Below, piece by piece: positions 25,592 to 33,976 of a DNA stretch of 64,000 bases. A program made the position numbers and the translations under genes. Location of the stretch: assembly GCA_963755815.1 (NCBI GenBank), contig CAVWLF010000005.1, forward strand, positions 814,117-878,116, given 5' to 3'. This DNA is from Palsa-506 sp963755815. Its GTDB lineage: Bacteria; Actinomycetota; Actinomycetes; Streptosporangiales; Streptosporangiaceae. Each line of letters begins with the position of its first letter. The stretch's first letter is position 1. The notes under the pieces are model-generated. The model saw only the letters and a list, made by a program, of their open reading frames with translations, ran no database searches and was not told where the DNA came from.

Positions 25592-26971
25592 TTGTCGTGG
25601 GCCGAGTTCACTCGCGAGATCCGCCAGGCCGAGCGCACCGGCATGTGCCAGCATCCCGTCCGGCTCAAGGGCTCGGTCAGCGCCATCGACCTGGCCACCG
25701 GCGAACTACGCCCCATGTACTCCACCCGCGACGAACCCGCCGGGGTACTGCTCACCGCGTGCGGCAACCGCCGCGAGTCCATCTGCCCGCCATGCTCCCA
25801 GGTCTACAAGCGCGACGCCCGGCAGCTCGTCCGCGCCGGGCTGACCGGCGGTAAAGGCGTACCCGAGACCATCACCAGCCACCCGTGCGTATTCGCCACC
25901 TTCACCGCGCCCTCGTTCGGGCCGGTGCACTCCCGGCGGCTGCGCGGCAAGACCGTGCTGCCCTGCCGCCCCCGCCGCGATCATAAGGAACGCCGCTGCC
26001 CGCACGGCCACGACATCTCCTGCCCCAAACGCCACGGCCAGAACGACCCCCGGCTCGGCCGGGCGCTATGCGCGGACTGCTACGACTACACCGCCGCAGT
26101 CTTGTTCAACGCCAGCGCCGGACGGCTGTGGGCACGGTTCACCACCTACCTGCCCCGGCATCTGGCCCGCCTCGCCGGGCTCACCCAGCGCCAATTCCAC
26201 GACCTGCTCGCCGTCCGCTACGTCAAAGTCGCCGAGTACCAGGCCCGTGGCGTCATCCACTTCCACGCCGTCATCCGCCTCGACGCCGCAGGCGAGGACT
26301 ACCAGCCCCCGCCTGCGCGGTTCTCTGCGGATCTGCTGGCCGAGGCGATCACCAGCGCCGCAGCCGCCGCGTGCTGGCCGGTCAGCCTGGCCGAGAACCA
26401 GGCCGTCATAATGCTGCGGTTCGGCGACCAGGTAGACCCTCGACCCATCCGCCAGCACGGCGGTGACCTGCCCGGCACCGGCCGCAAGCTCAGCGCCCAG
26501 GCCGTCGCCAACTACATCGCCAAGTACGCCACCAAATCCCTGGAAGCACCCGGCCTCCCAGCCCGCCCGCTGCGGTACCGCGCCGAGATCGACGAACTGC
26601 ACTGCTCCCGTCACCACAAGCAGATGATGACAACCGCCTGGCATCTCGCCGGACCCCGCGCCACCAGCAACGACCGGCTCCGCCGATGCGCCCACACCCT
26701 CGGCTGGGGCGGCCACTTCCTCACTAAGTCCCGCCGATACTCCGTCACTTTCGGCCAGCTCCGTCGCGCCCGCACCGAGCACCGCAAACACTTGCGCCAC
26801 CCGGATGGTGAGCGTGACCCCTGGGGCCGACCCCTCGACGAAACCGTGGTCCTGATCCTCAAAACCTGGTGCTACGACGGGACCGGCTACACCATCGCCT
26901 CGGGCGCCGAGCAAGCCGTCGCTACTGCTGCCCGTGCTCGCGAGTACAACCCGACTGACTGCGCCGCCTGA
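25592..26971 (+). CDS. Rolling-circle replication initiator (RepSA-like)
   Basis: 459 residues from TTG 25592. The frame stays open back to a CTG at 25502, 4 bp after GGAGG, which would add 30 Gly/Pro-rich residues encoded across the hairpin; the start is therefore uncertain. Cys-rich knuckles at ~57-70 and 136-163 suggest zinc binding. VIHFHAVIRLD (~221-231) is the HUH metal site and VANYIAKYATK supplies the likely nucleophilic Tyr. This matches RepSA of pSAM2 and related actinobacterial initiators, which nick at the double-strand origin after excision. Followed by xis and int as in pSAM2. Confidence 0.92.
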   Translation: MSWAEFTREIRQAERTGMCQHPVRLKGSVSAIDLATGELRPMYSTRDEPAGVLLTACGNRRESICPPCSQVYKRDARQLVRAGLTGGKGVPETITSHPCVFATFTAPSFGPVHSRRLRGKTVLPCRPRRDHKERRCPHGHDISCPKRHGQNDPRLGRALCADCYDYTAAVLFNASAGRLWARFTTYLPRHLARLAGLTQRQFHDLLAVRYVKVAEYQARGVIHFHAVIRLDAAGEDYQPPPARFSADLLAEAITSAAAAACWPVSLAENQAVIMLRFGDQVDPRPIRQHGGDLPGTGRKLSAQAVANYIAKYATKSLEAPGLPARPLRYRAEIDELHCSRHHKQMMTTAWHLAGPRATSNDRLRRCAHTLGWGGHFLTKSRRYSVTFGQLRRARTEHRKHLRHPDGERDPWGRPLDETVVLILKTWCYDGTGYTIASGAEQAVATAARAREYNPTDCAA

Positions 26972-27010
26972 GCGTCCCCACCTCACAAACACCGATGGGA
27001 GTTAACTGGA

Positions 27011-27244
27011 ATGGATCAACGACGCAACCAGCGGACAGCTACCAGAGAGCCTCCGCCCAGCAAGCAACTTTATCGGGTGCCCGATGCCATGCGAGTCCTG
27101 TCTATGAGCCGTAGCGTCATCTATGAGCAGCTCCGCTCAGGACGGCTGCGGTCCGTCCGCCAAGGTCGCGCTCGCCGTATTCCCGCTTCGGCCATTGCCG
27201 AGTACATCGCGCTCCTAGAGCGCGAAGCGAGAAGCGTAGCCTGA
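27011..27244 (+). CDS. xis: Excisionase (Xis), helix-turn-helix
   Basis: 77 residues from ATG 27011. LYRVPDAMRVLSMSRSVIYEQLRSG, read in parts, is the winged HTH_17 type found in Xis/AlpA proteins, followed by RQGRARRIPASAIAEYI. It directs the recombinase toward excision by bending DNA at the att sites. Its stop overlaps none of int but lies only 1 bp before its start codon, so the pair is coexpressed, as in pSAM2. Confidence 0.92.
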   Translation: MDQRRNQRTATREPPPSKQLYRVPDAMRVLSMSRSVIYEQLRSGRLRSVRQGRARRIPASAIAEYIALLEREARSVA

Positions 27245-27245
27245 T

Positions 27246-28406
27246 ATGCCCACTAGGCGCAGCCGAGGTGATGGTGGCCTGCACTGGGACGAAGGCCGCC
27301 GACGCTGGATAGCCACGGTGACGACCGGATACGACGGGCGCGGCAAGCGCATCGTCCGCAAGGCGAGCGACAAGACCAAGAGCGGCGCTTTGGCCAAGCT
27401 CAAGGAGAACCTCCGCGACCACGAAGATGGCCTGGCGATCGGCCCGCAGAACTACACAGTGGCCGAAGCGGTGCGGAACTGGCTCGAATTCGGCTTGAGC
27501 AATCGAGATCCGGCCACTGCTAATAAATGTCGCATTCTCGCTAGCAAGCACATCATCCCGGCACTTGGAGCGAAGAAGCTGCGGGAGCTAACTGCCGACG
27601 ATGTAGATCGGTGGCTCGCAGCCAAGACAAAGACGCTGAGCACGGATACGCTGCGTCAGATTCGCTCGATTCTTAAACGCTCGGTGGCCCGCGCCCAGGC
27701 CCGCGATAAGGTGAAGCGGAACGTAGTCCTGCTTTGCGATGTCCCTACTGGCCGAGACGGCAGACCATCGAAAGCCCTAACACTAGACCAGGCCGAAGCC
27801 GTGCTGAACGCTGCTGCCGGTACGGCGATGTACGCCTACATTGTCCTGTCGATCCTCATCGGCGCACGCACCGAGGAATTGCGGGCACTCACCTGGGATC
27901 ACGTAGACCTACAAGGGAATCCCGACACCAGCCCACCGATTCCGCCGTCCATCATGGTGTGGCGCTCCGTCCGGGTCGGAGGCGAGACCAAGACTAAGAG
28001 GTCGCGCCGAACGCTGGCCATGCCAATGCGCTGCGTAGAAGCCCTGAACGCGCATCGCGAATTCCAAGACCATCAGCGAGAGGCCGCTGGCAGAGCCTGG
28101 CAGGAGCACGGCCTAGTGTTCGCATCGTCGGTAGGTACCCAACGAAACGCCAACAACGTGCTCCGCTCCTTCCGCACAATTGTCGATAGGACCGCACTTA
28201 CCGCACAGGACTGGACTCCTCGCGAGATGAGGCATAGCTTCGTGTCGCTGCTCTCCGACTCAGGTGTGCCGATCGAGAACATCGCCCGGCTAGTGGGTCA
28301 CGCTGGTGGGTCAGAGGTTACCGAGACGGTTTACCGTCACCAGATTCGACCAGTGATCCTTGAAGGCGCCGAGGCAATGGACCGCATTTTCACGAAGGTG
28401 CGATAG
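27246..28406 (+). CDS. int: Tyrosine site-specific integrase
   Basis: 386 residues from ATG 27246. AP2-like arm-binding N terminus (GGLHWDEGRRRWIATVTTGY, ~10-29), SAM-like core-binding region (~65-155), catalytic domain (~175-370) with GARTEEL (Arg208), PREMRHSF (Arg329), GHAGG (His352) and ETVYRH (Tyr363). The usual HxxR is PREMR, a common variant in actinobacterial integrases. It acts between the tRNA-Thr 3' end and the element att site. Full length, in contrast to the truncated integrase of the older remnant. Confidence 0.96.
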   Translation: MPTRRSRGDGGLHWDEGRRRWIATVTTGYDGRGKRIVRKASDKTKSGALAKLKENLRDHEDGLAIGPQNYTVAEAVRNWLEFGLSNRDPATANKCRILASKHIIPALGAKKLRELTADDVDRWLAAKTKTLSTDTLRQIRSILKRSVARAQARDKVKRNVVLLCDVPTGRDGRPSKALTLDQAEAVLNAAAGTAMYAYIVLSILIGARTEELRALTWDHVDLQGNPDTSPPIPPSIMVWRSVRVGGETKTKRSRRTLAMPMRCVEALNAHREFQDHQREAAGRAWQEHGLVFASSVGTQRNANNVLRSFRTIVDRTALTAQDWTPREMRHSFVSLLSDSGVPIENIARLVGHAGGSEVTETVYRHQIRPVILEGAEAMDRIFTKVR

Positions 28407-28467
28407 GTGCGGATGACCGGACACCATAGACGCCGGCACTCGCGTTTGCTCATTTCACCGTGGCGCC

Positions 28468-29316
28468 CTAGTTCTTGCTTGCACCCACTGACCAAGCAAT
28501 AACATCGTTAGTGTCTAGTCGTACATATTTGGCAGTACCCACTCTAATCAGCAGGAAGTCCCCAGAGTCGTAGATAAGTTCAAGATTACCAGCGGATGAT
28601 CCATTGTCAGTCAGGCTCATGCCCAACTGCCGCAGACCGGCCACGTCGCCCTGCTGGACAACTAGGGCTATTGGCCGGGGCTTTAGCCCTCCGAACTGTT
28701 CAGGCAGTGCTGGCAGGATGTCTTCCGTGGCTACGGCAATGAACAGAAATAACGTTAGCAGGAAGATCACCCCCACTAGGGACCCACCGGCCCATCGGGG
28801 ATATGAATATTTGAAGTCAGTCTTGAAAATGCTGCCATCATCACTAGTCCATGGGCGAATAGCAGCAACAGCCGCGCATCCCAGCAGGAAGGCCCCTAGC
28901 TCATCCCAGCATGCGGATCCAAGGGATATTCCAAGGAGTTCATGTAGGGCACCGGCAGGGATTGCCACAAGAACGGCCCCATAAAGCAGCATCAAGAATA
29001 CTAGGAAGGGCTCTCCTTTGCGAATTGCGGTGGCAATTTCGTGTGCGGCTATTAGAGGGAGTACGGTCGATATGCTAATGAACAAGAGGCTGACCATTCC
29101 AATGGTCACGTATCTCGGGCGCAGAACATTAAAATCCGATACTCCGTACTTGAGCAGATAGGCATTTAGTTCTATTAGCCCAAGCGCGAAAGCGGTCACT
29201 GCCACAGCGGCGAGCACTTGTGGCAGTTTGTCTAGATCCGGAAGAGTAATCTTTGCAAGAATAGCTATAGGGCTATCGCCCTCCGGCTCTTCTACTGTAC
29301 CGTCGTCAGCACTCAC
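28468..29316 (-). CDS. Multi-pass membrane protein, AICE cargo between int and att
   Basis: About 282 residues from GTG 29316; the frame is open to 29463, but upstream codons look like shadow. Residues ~20-210 contain six hydrophobic helices (LAAVAVTAFALGLIELNAYLL, SLLFISISTVLPLIAAHEI, FLVFLMLLYGAVLVAIPAG, GVIFLLTLFLFIAVATED). The extracytoplasmic or cytoplasmic C-terminal ~80 residues include LIYDSGDFLLIRVGTAKYVRL. No family recognised. Codon use is visibly AT-richer than the rest of the element, indicating separate acquisition. Location beside int is a common cargo or exclusion-gene spot. Confidence 0.72.
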   Translation of the reverse strand: MSADDGTVEEPEGDSPIAILAKITLPDLDKLPQVLAAVAVTAFALGLIELNAYLLKYGVSDFNVLRPRYVTIGMVSLLFISISTVLPLIAAHEIATAIRKGEPFLVFLMLLYGAVLVAIPAGALHELLGISLGSACWDELGAFLLGCAAVAAIRPWTSDDGSIFKTDFKYSYPRWAGGSLVGVIFLLTLFLFIAVATEDILPALPEQFGGLKPRPIALVVQQGDVAGLRQLGMSLTDNGSSAGNLELIYDSGDFLLIRVGTAKYVRLDTNDVIAWSVGASKN

Positions 29317-29547
29317 GGCTTGTGCCCATGTCGATCCGTACCCTTCGTTCCTATCTGTACCTACGCTCAGACTGAGCTGGACGTCAGCTTCGCCTCTGTC
29401 ATGCGGTAGCAACCACCGCCCATGACGATACTGGCGTGGTGTGGAAGGCGGACTGGACCGCAACTGCTGGGTGGATAGATCCAGAATCGATGAGGCTTGC
29501 TGGGCTCATCGGCGCACAGTCACCCAGTTAGTCACCCACCGCCACGT

Positions 29548-29578
29548 AGGCCCCTCACCCGGGTTCGGGGAGGGGCCT
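29548..29578 (-). terminator. Hairpin terminator downstream of tRNA-Thr
   Basis: AGGCCCCT (29548-29555) pairs with AGGGGCCT (29571-29578); the inner CCCGG/CGGGG segment extends the stem. It lies 11 bp past the tRNA 3' end on the minus strand. It differs in sequence from the displaced hairpin at 16036-16065, so it was brought in by the element. Confidence 0.65.
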
Positions 29579-29583
29579 CTGAC

Positions 29584-29630
29584 CTGGGAGCCGCCTATCG
29601 GAATCGAACCGATGACCTATTCATTACGAG
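29584..29630 (-). repeat. Attachment-site copy 3 (right end, within tRNA-Thr)
   Basis: 47 bp covering the 3' 42 nt of tRNA-Thr plus 5 bp downstream, identical to copy 1 and, over 44 bp, to copy 2. Integration here restores a complete tRNA. The core stops at the anticodon loop (CATTACGAG), after which the three copies diverge. Confidence 0.93.
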
Positions 29631-29661
29631 TGAATCGCTCTACCGACTGAGCTAAGGCGGC
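29589..29661 (-). tRNA. tRNA-Thr (anticodon CGT)
   Basis: 73 nt. Acceptor GCCGCCT pairs with AGGCGGC; D arm GCTC/GAGC; anticodon stem ATTCA/TGAAT with loop CTCGTAA, giving CGT (reads ACG); T arm ATCGG-TTCGATT-CCGAT. CCA is not encoded. It is the only intact copy; its 3' half is the integration site for both mobile elements. Confidence 0.97.
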
Positions 29662-29693
29662 GGGCTGCCGCGGGGGACGGCAGCGGAAGGAGT

Positions 29694-30542
29694 CTACCGG
29701 TCGGCGGCGGGCTCCTGCCCGGGCATGTACTTCGCCTCATAGGCCTGGCGCGATCCGCACACGCTGGCCCGCGGGCACGCGCACCGGCTGCCGTCCGCGG
29801 ACAGCCTGACCACGACCTGATCCGCGGGGACGTTGTGCCCGACCACGGTGCCCGGCCCCTCGGGCGTCTCAACGCTGGCGCCCAGCTTCGGTGCCTTCTT
29901 CTGGAAGTCCTGGTACAGCGGGTGCTCGTACTTCAGGCAGCACATCAGCCGGCCGCAGGCACCGGCGATCCGCAGCGGGTTCACCGGCAGCTGCTGGTCC
30001 TTGGCCATCCGCACCGATACCGGCTCGAAGTCCTTCAGGAACGTCGAGCAGCAGGTGTCCCGCCCGCACGGGCCGATCCCGCCCTGCAGCCTGGCCTCGT
30101 CGCGCGGGCCGATCTGGCGCAGCTCGATCCGGACGTGCAGCCGCCCGGCCAGGTCACGTACCAGCGCGCGGAAGTCGACCCGGTGCGGCGCGCTGAAGTA
30201 GATCGTCAGCACGTTGCCCGCATCCACGTAGTCCACGGCGATGATCTTCATCGGCAGGCCGTGCTCACGGACGAGCCGCCGGGCGGCCACCCGCCCCTCC
30301 GCGCGCCTGGCCCGGTTCGCCTCGTCCCTGGACAGGTGCTCATCGGTGGCCAGCCCGGCGCAGACCGGAAGCCCGCCGATCTCCTCGCTGACCCACTGCG
30401 GCGCCCAGATGCACTCGGCGACCTCGGGACCCGCGTCGGTGGGCACGAGCACCTTGGTCCCCACGGACGGCGTGTACTGCCCGGGATCCAGGTAGTACAG
30501 CCGGCCATGCCGCTGGAAGCTCACTGCCATCATCATGCCCAC
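29694..30542 (-). CDS. ricT: PSP1-domain protein (RicT/YaaT-like)
   Basis: 282 residues from around ATG 30542 (three nearby Met codons leave the exact start open). PSP1 core: GTKVLVPTDAGPEVAECIW, KIIAVDYVDAGNVLTIYFSA, VDFRALVRDLAG, then the Cys-rich signature IGPCGRDTCCSTFLKDFEPV and GACGRLMCCLKYEH. In Bacillus RicT joins the RicAFT complex with Fe-S clusters that promotes RNase Y processing; the Cys pattern is retained here. In actinomycetes the gene neighbours holB and tmk, as it does here. Adjacent to tRNA-Thr. Confidence 0.93.
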   Translation of the reverse strand: MGMMMAVSFQRHGRLYYLDPGQYTPSVGTKVLVPTDAGPEVAECIWAPQWVSEEIGGLPVCAGLATDEHLSRDEANRARRAEGRVAARRLVREHGLPMKIIAVDYVDAGNVLTIYFSAPHRVDFRALVRDLAGRLHVRIELRQIGPRDEARLQGGIGPCGRDTCCSTFLKDFEPVSVRMAKDQQLPVNPLRIAGACGRLMCCLKYEHPLYQDFQKKAPKLGASVETPEGPGTVVGHNVPADQVVVRLSADGSRCACPRASVCGSRQAYEAKYMPGQEPAADR

Positions 30543-30680
30543 GCCCCCACATTACGGGCAGGTCACGAAGCTTGCTGCATTGGGAGCGGAGCTCTGGATA
30601 TTTCATAAACGGATGTCTCGCCGCCGGTCGCCGGCTCAAGCCAGCGTCCGCCCAGGGGCAGCGGCCCAGCGGCCGGTTGA

Positions 30681-31751
30681 TCACCAGGTCTCGCCCGTCT
30701 CCCTGCCGTCGCTGGGCTGCAGCGGGATCAGCCGCCCGCCATGAATCCAGCCGTTGAACCCGCTGTGGCACGTGCCCGAGCAGATGCCTCCGTTGAGCAT
30801 CAAGTGCGTGCCTGCGCCGTCAGCAACGAGGGTCAGGAAGTCGGGAACAGTGTTCACCGCCGAGGTGGCACCAATACGTCGCTGGTAGAGCACTGCCTGC
30901 TGTTTCCCCGTGGCCACAGAGATCTGCTGGACGGACAGGCGGTCGGGTGCCAGTCCGGGACCCTGGTTCTTCGACTTGACTACCGGGCCGGACAACAGGA
31001 CGGCCGTGATCGTCGAGCCATCGGGGCTGATCAGGGCCTGCGCGATGTACGGGTGCCGCGCGGACTGGCGGAGCAGGAGGTGCCCGCTGTCCAGCTGGCC
31101 GCCCCGGGAGGCCGGGTTGAGAGCCCAGACCTCGGCGGCCCGCGGGCCAGGGACCATGATGGACGGCGCTCCGGGGCGGTTCTTCAGCACCCTGCAGATC
31201 TCGTGGTCGAACGCCGCGTGCGCCCCGCACCATTGGCCGAGCACCACGAGCTCGCGGCCGGAACTGGTCCAGGACAGGCTCGCGACCTCGAACGACCTGC
31301 CCAGCGCGCGCATCCCTCCTTGCCAGATGCTCGTCGCCCGGGTCGACGTCCTGATGACGGCGATCTGGTCAGAGTCCGACCCCGGTTCCTGCTCGCCGTA
31401 CTTGTCCACCCGGAACGTGGCGATCCCGACCGCGAGCCGTGACCCGTCCTGCGAGGCGGCCATCGCGTCGGTGACATGGTATTTGCCCAGCTCGCCACCC
31501 CGCACCGGCGAGAATCCGCTGATCTTGCCGGTGCCCGTCAGCCGGAACTGGTAGATCCGCTGCTGATTCAGCCGGTAAAACGCAGCTATGTAGTAGGTCC
31601 CGTCAGCCGCCGAAGCCACGAAAGGCCTGTAGTTGTCGCCGTGGTTCAGGCGGCCGGGCACCGGAACCGTCGCGGTCACCGCGCCGGTGGCCGTCGAGCG
31701 GACTGTGGTCGTGCCCAGGATGTCGGTCACGATGTAATAGCGGTGCGGCAT
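30681..31751 (-). CDS. Extracytoplasmic propeller-like protein, second half of an anti-sigma-type pair
   Basis: 356 residues from ATG 31751, 2 bp after the stop of the small TM protein. No signal peptide or helix of its own. Repeated motifs such as TVPVPGRLNHGD, YIAAFYRLNQQRIYQF and LALSPDG-like LISPDGSTITAV suggest a WD40/TolB-type beta propeller. At 42112 a single protein combines an equivalent TM N-terminus with a propeller, so this frame and the 31754-31981 frame may be two halves of one gene broken in a GCG-rich run. Probably senses an external signal and restrains the sigma factor (inference). Confidence 0.68.
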   Translation of the reverse strand: MPHRYYIVTDILGTTTVRSTATGAVTATVPVPGRLNHGDNYRPFVASAADGTYYIAAFYRLNQQRIYQFRLTGTGKISGFSPVRGGELGKYHVTDAMAASQDGSRLAVGIATFRVDKYGEQEPGSDSDQIAVIRTSTRATSIWQGGMRALGRSFEVASLSWTSSGRELVVLGQWCGAHAAFDHEICRVLKNRPGAPSIMVPGPRAAEVWALNPASRGGQLDSGHLLLRQSARHPYIAQALISPDGSTITAVLLSGPVVKSKNQGPGLAPDRLSVQQISVATGKQQAVLYQRRIGATSAVNTVPDFLTLVADGAGTHLMLNGGICSGTCHSGFNGWIHGGRLIPLQPSDGRETGETW

Positions 31752-31753
31752 GG

Positions 31754-31981
31754 CTACGCCGCCGCCCGGTGCGGCCCTCCCGGACCCGGGAAGCGGCCGG
31801 CCAGACTTACCACGACGCCGATCACGAGGAGCACGCTGGCCGTGGCCGCGATTGGTGCCAGCCAGCGTGCCGAGCGGCGTCCCCGGCGCGGTGGGATGCT
31901 CAGCGGGCGCAGCGTCTCCTCGCGTAGCCTGCTCGCCGCCGCGCCGAGCGCATCCGCGAGTCTCTCTTCTGTCCTGGTCAT
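31754..31981 (-). CDS. Small single-TM protein cotranslated with sigma factor (anti-sigma N-terminus)
   Basis: 75 residues from ATG 31981, overlapping the sigma stop by 4 bp. Cytosolic N terminus TRTEERLADALGAAASRLREETLRPL, then a basic stretch and one helix (APIAATASVLLVIGVVVSLA, ~42-61), ending just outside the membrane in GGPHRAAA. This is how anti-sigma proteins of SigE-type units begin, but here the frame stops at once after the helix and the propeller continues in another frame. Confidence 0.7.
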   Translation of the reverse strand: MTRTEERLADALGAAASRLREETLRPLSIPPRRGRRSARWLAPIAATASVLLVIGVVVSLAGRFPGPGGPHRAAA

Positions 31982-32679
31982 GATTGCTCCCCGAGCTTGC
32001 TGGCCAGCGCGGCGAGCCCCCGCGCGGCGGTTGACTTGACGGTGCCCACGGCGATGCCCAGCACCGCGGCGATTTCGGCCTCGGTCAGGCCGAGCCAGTA
32101 GCGGAGTACCAGGACCTCGCGGCGCCTGGACGGCAGGGCGGCCAGCGCGGTCAGCACCTGCCTGCGGTCCTCGGCCAGGATCGCCTCGTGCTCCGCGGAC
32201 TCCTGGGTGCCGCCCCGGGCCAGCGGATCGCCGGAGTTCCCGAACCGGCGGGCGACGGCCCGGCGCCGCAGCGCGCTGCGGCAGCCATTCAGTACGGCCG
32301 CCCGCACGTAGCGGAGCGAGCCATCGCCGCCGGGCAGCCGGTCACGCAGGCAGAGCCGGGCGAAGACATCTTGCACGACGTCCTCGGCAGTCGGCCGGTC
32401 ACCGACCAGGAGCACCGCGAGCCGCACCAGTTCCGCATGACGCTCGCGGAAGAGCATGGACACGTCGCGGCTGTCCTGCGCAGGGCCAGCCGTCTCGGCC
32501 GGCCCGCCCGCTCCGGGAGCGCCGCTCTCGCCCGCCGTCAGCGGCGTCATCCTCGCCGTGCCCGCCATTGGCGGCGGATCGCCGCCGGCCGGGAGGCCGC
32601 CATCTGACGGGCCGTCTGAGCCGCCGCCGTCCAGGGTGCGGCCATCTGAGGGACGGGCGGCCCGCAGGTGGTAGGTCAT
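31978..32679 (-). CDS. SigE-family ECF RNA polymerase sigma factor
   Basis: 233 residues if started at ATG 32679; the first ~70 residues are Gly/Pro-rich and the true start may be near SMLFRERHAELVRLA. Region 2 is LVRLAVLLVGDRPTAEDVVQDVFARL; region 4 is LPSRRREVLVLRYWLGLTEAE (in parts) with IAVGTVKSTAARGL as the recognition helix. This is the actinobacterial SigE-like ECF group paired with membrane anti-sigma proteins. The 4-bp overlap with the small TM protein supports that pairing. Confidence 0.87.
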   Translation of the reverse strand: MTYHLRAARPSDGRTLDGGGSDGPSDGGLPAGGDPPPMAGTARMTPLTAGESGAPGAGGPAETAGPAQDSRDVSMLFRERHAELVRLAVLLVGDRPTAEDVVQDVFARLCLRDRLPGGDGSLRYVRAAVLNGCRSALRRRAVARRFGNSGDPLARGGTQESAEHEAILAEDRRQVLTALAALPSRRREVLVLRYWLGLTEAEIAAVLGIAVGTVKSTAARGLAALASKLGEQS

Positions 32680-32761
32680 ATACCATGCACGCGCGAACCG
32701 GGATTTCGTTGCTCACGCCTGCCGGGATAGCGCCGGAACCGGGCGCACGGGCCGGACGGCA

Positions 32762-33943
32762 TTAGCCCGCCGCGAGGGCCAGCGTCATCTCCTCGACCGC
32801 GAGCAGCGGCGCCACGCTGGCGGCCAGCCGCTCCCGGCAGGCCATGATCGCCTGGATCTTCCGTACCGTCGCCTCCGGCGTGCCGGCCGCCGCGAAGCGC
32901 TCCAGCTCATCCCGCTGGCCGGCGTTGGCCAGCTCGACGTCGGCGCCGAACTGGACCGTGAGCACGTCGCGGTAGAACCCGGCCAGGTCCAGCAGCGCAC
33001 GATCCAGTGAATCCCGCTTGAGCCGGGTCGCGCGCGACTTCTGCCGGTCCTCCAGGTCCTTCAGCGCGCCCGCGCCGCCGCGGATGGCGGCCGCCACCCC
33101 CTTGCCGGTCGACCCCTCGCCGAACGCCCTGCGCAGCGCATCCCGCTCCGGCTCGTCGAGTTCCGCCGTCGCCGCCGCGGCCTCCGCGTCAGCCGCCTTG
33201 ACCAGGGACGCGGCCGCGGCCAGGGCCGGTCCCAGGCCGGTGGCCTGCATCGGGATGCGCAGCACGGCGGCACGTCGCTGCGCCGCCTCCGGATCGGTGG
33301 CCAGCCGCCGGGCCCGGCCGATGTGCCCCTGCGCCGCCCGCGCCGCCGCGAGCGCCAGCTCCTGGTCGACTCCCTCGGCGACCAGCACGCCAGCGACGGC
33401 CGCCGTCGGCGGGATCCGCAGGGTGACGAGGCGGCACCGGGACCTGATCGTCGTCGGCAGGTCCGCGGCCGACGGGGCGCAGAGCAGCCAGATCGTCCGC
33501 GGCGCTGGTTCCTCGATCGCCTTGAGCAGGGCGTTTGCCGCCTGCTCGGTCGCCCGGTCGGCGTCTTCGAAGAGCACCACCCGCCAGCGCCCGTACACCG
33601 GCGCGGTGGCGGCCCGCAGCACCAGGTCCCTGGTCTGCTTAACCCCGTAGGACAGCCCGTCCGGGCGCACGAGCAGCAGGTCAGCGTGGCTTCCCGCGGC
33701 CACCTGGCGGCACGACGGGCAGTGCCCGCAGCCATGGGCGTCGCAGAGCACCGCCGCGGCGAAGGAGCGGGCCGCGACCGACCGGCCTGACCCCGGGGGG
33801 CCGGTGAACAGCCATGCGTGCGTGACGGCGCCCGGGCCGCCGGATGCCGCGGCCGCCAGTTCGGCGACCACCGCATCCTGGCCGGCCAGCGCGCCGAAGA
33901 CCGCCCCGGCCGGAGTCAGCTCCGGCGCGGCCGTCGTGCTCAT
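32762..33943 (-). CDS. holB: DNA polymerase III subunit delta'
   Basis: 393 residues from ATG 33943. Clamp-loader AAA+ fold: TGPPGSGRS P-loop in which the usual Lys is Arg, the zinc module CDAHGCGHCPSC, VVLFEDADRATEQAANALLKAIEEP (in parts) and TTIRSRCRLVTLRIP. Delta' is normally a non-hydrolysing stator, so a degenerate P-loop is expected. Order topA, tmk, holB on one strand is conserved in Streptomyces and relatives. 33 bp separate it from the kinase gene. Confidence 0.95.
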   Translation of the reverse strand: MSTTAAPELTPAGAVFGALAGQDAVVAELAAAASGGPGAVTHAWLFTGPPGSGRSVAARSFAAAVLCDAHGCGHCPSCRQVAAGSHADLLLVRPDGLSYGVKQTRDLVLRAATAPVYGRWRVVLFEDADRATEQAANALLKAIEEPAPRTIWLLCAPSAADLPTTIRSRCRLVTLRIPPTAAVAGVLVAEGVDQELALAAARAAQGHIGRARRLATDPEAAQRRAAVLRIPMQATGLGPALAAAASLVKAADAEAAAATAELDEPERDALRRAFGEGSTGKGVAAAIRGGAGALKDLEDRQKSRATRLKRDSLDRALLDLAGFYRDVLTVQFGADVELANAGQRDELERFAAAGTPEATVRKIQAIMACRERLAASVAPLLAVEEMTLALAAG

Positions 33944-33976
33944 GGCGCCGTCATCCTGGTGTTCGCTCTCGATGGG

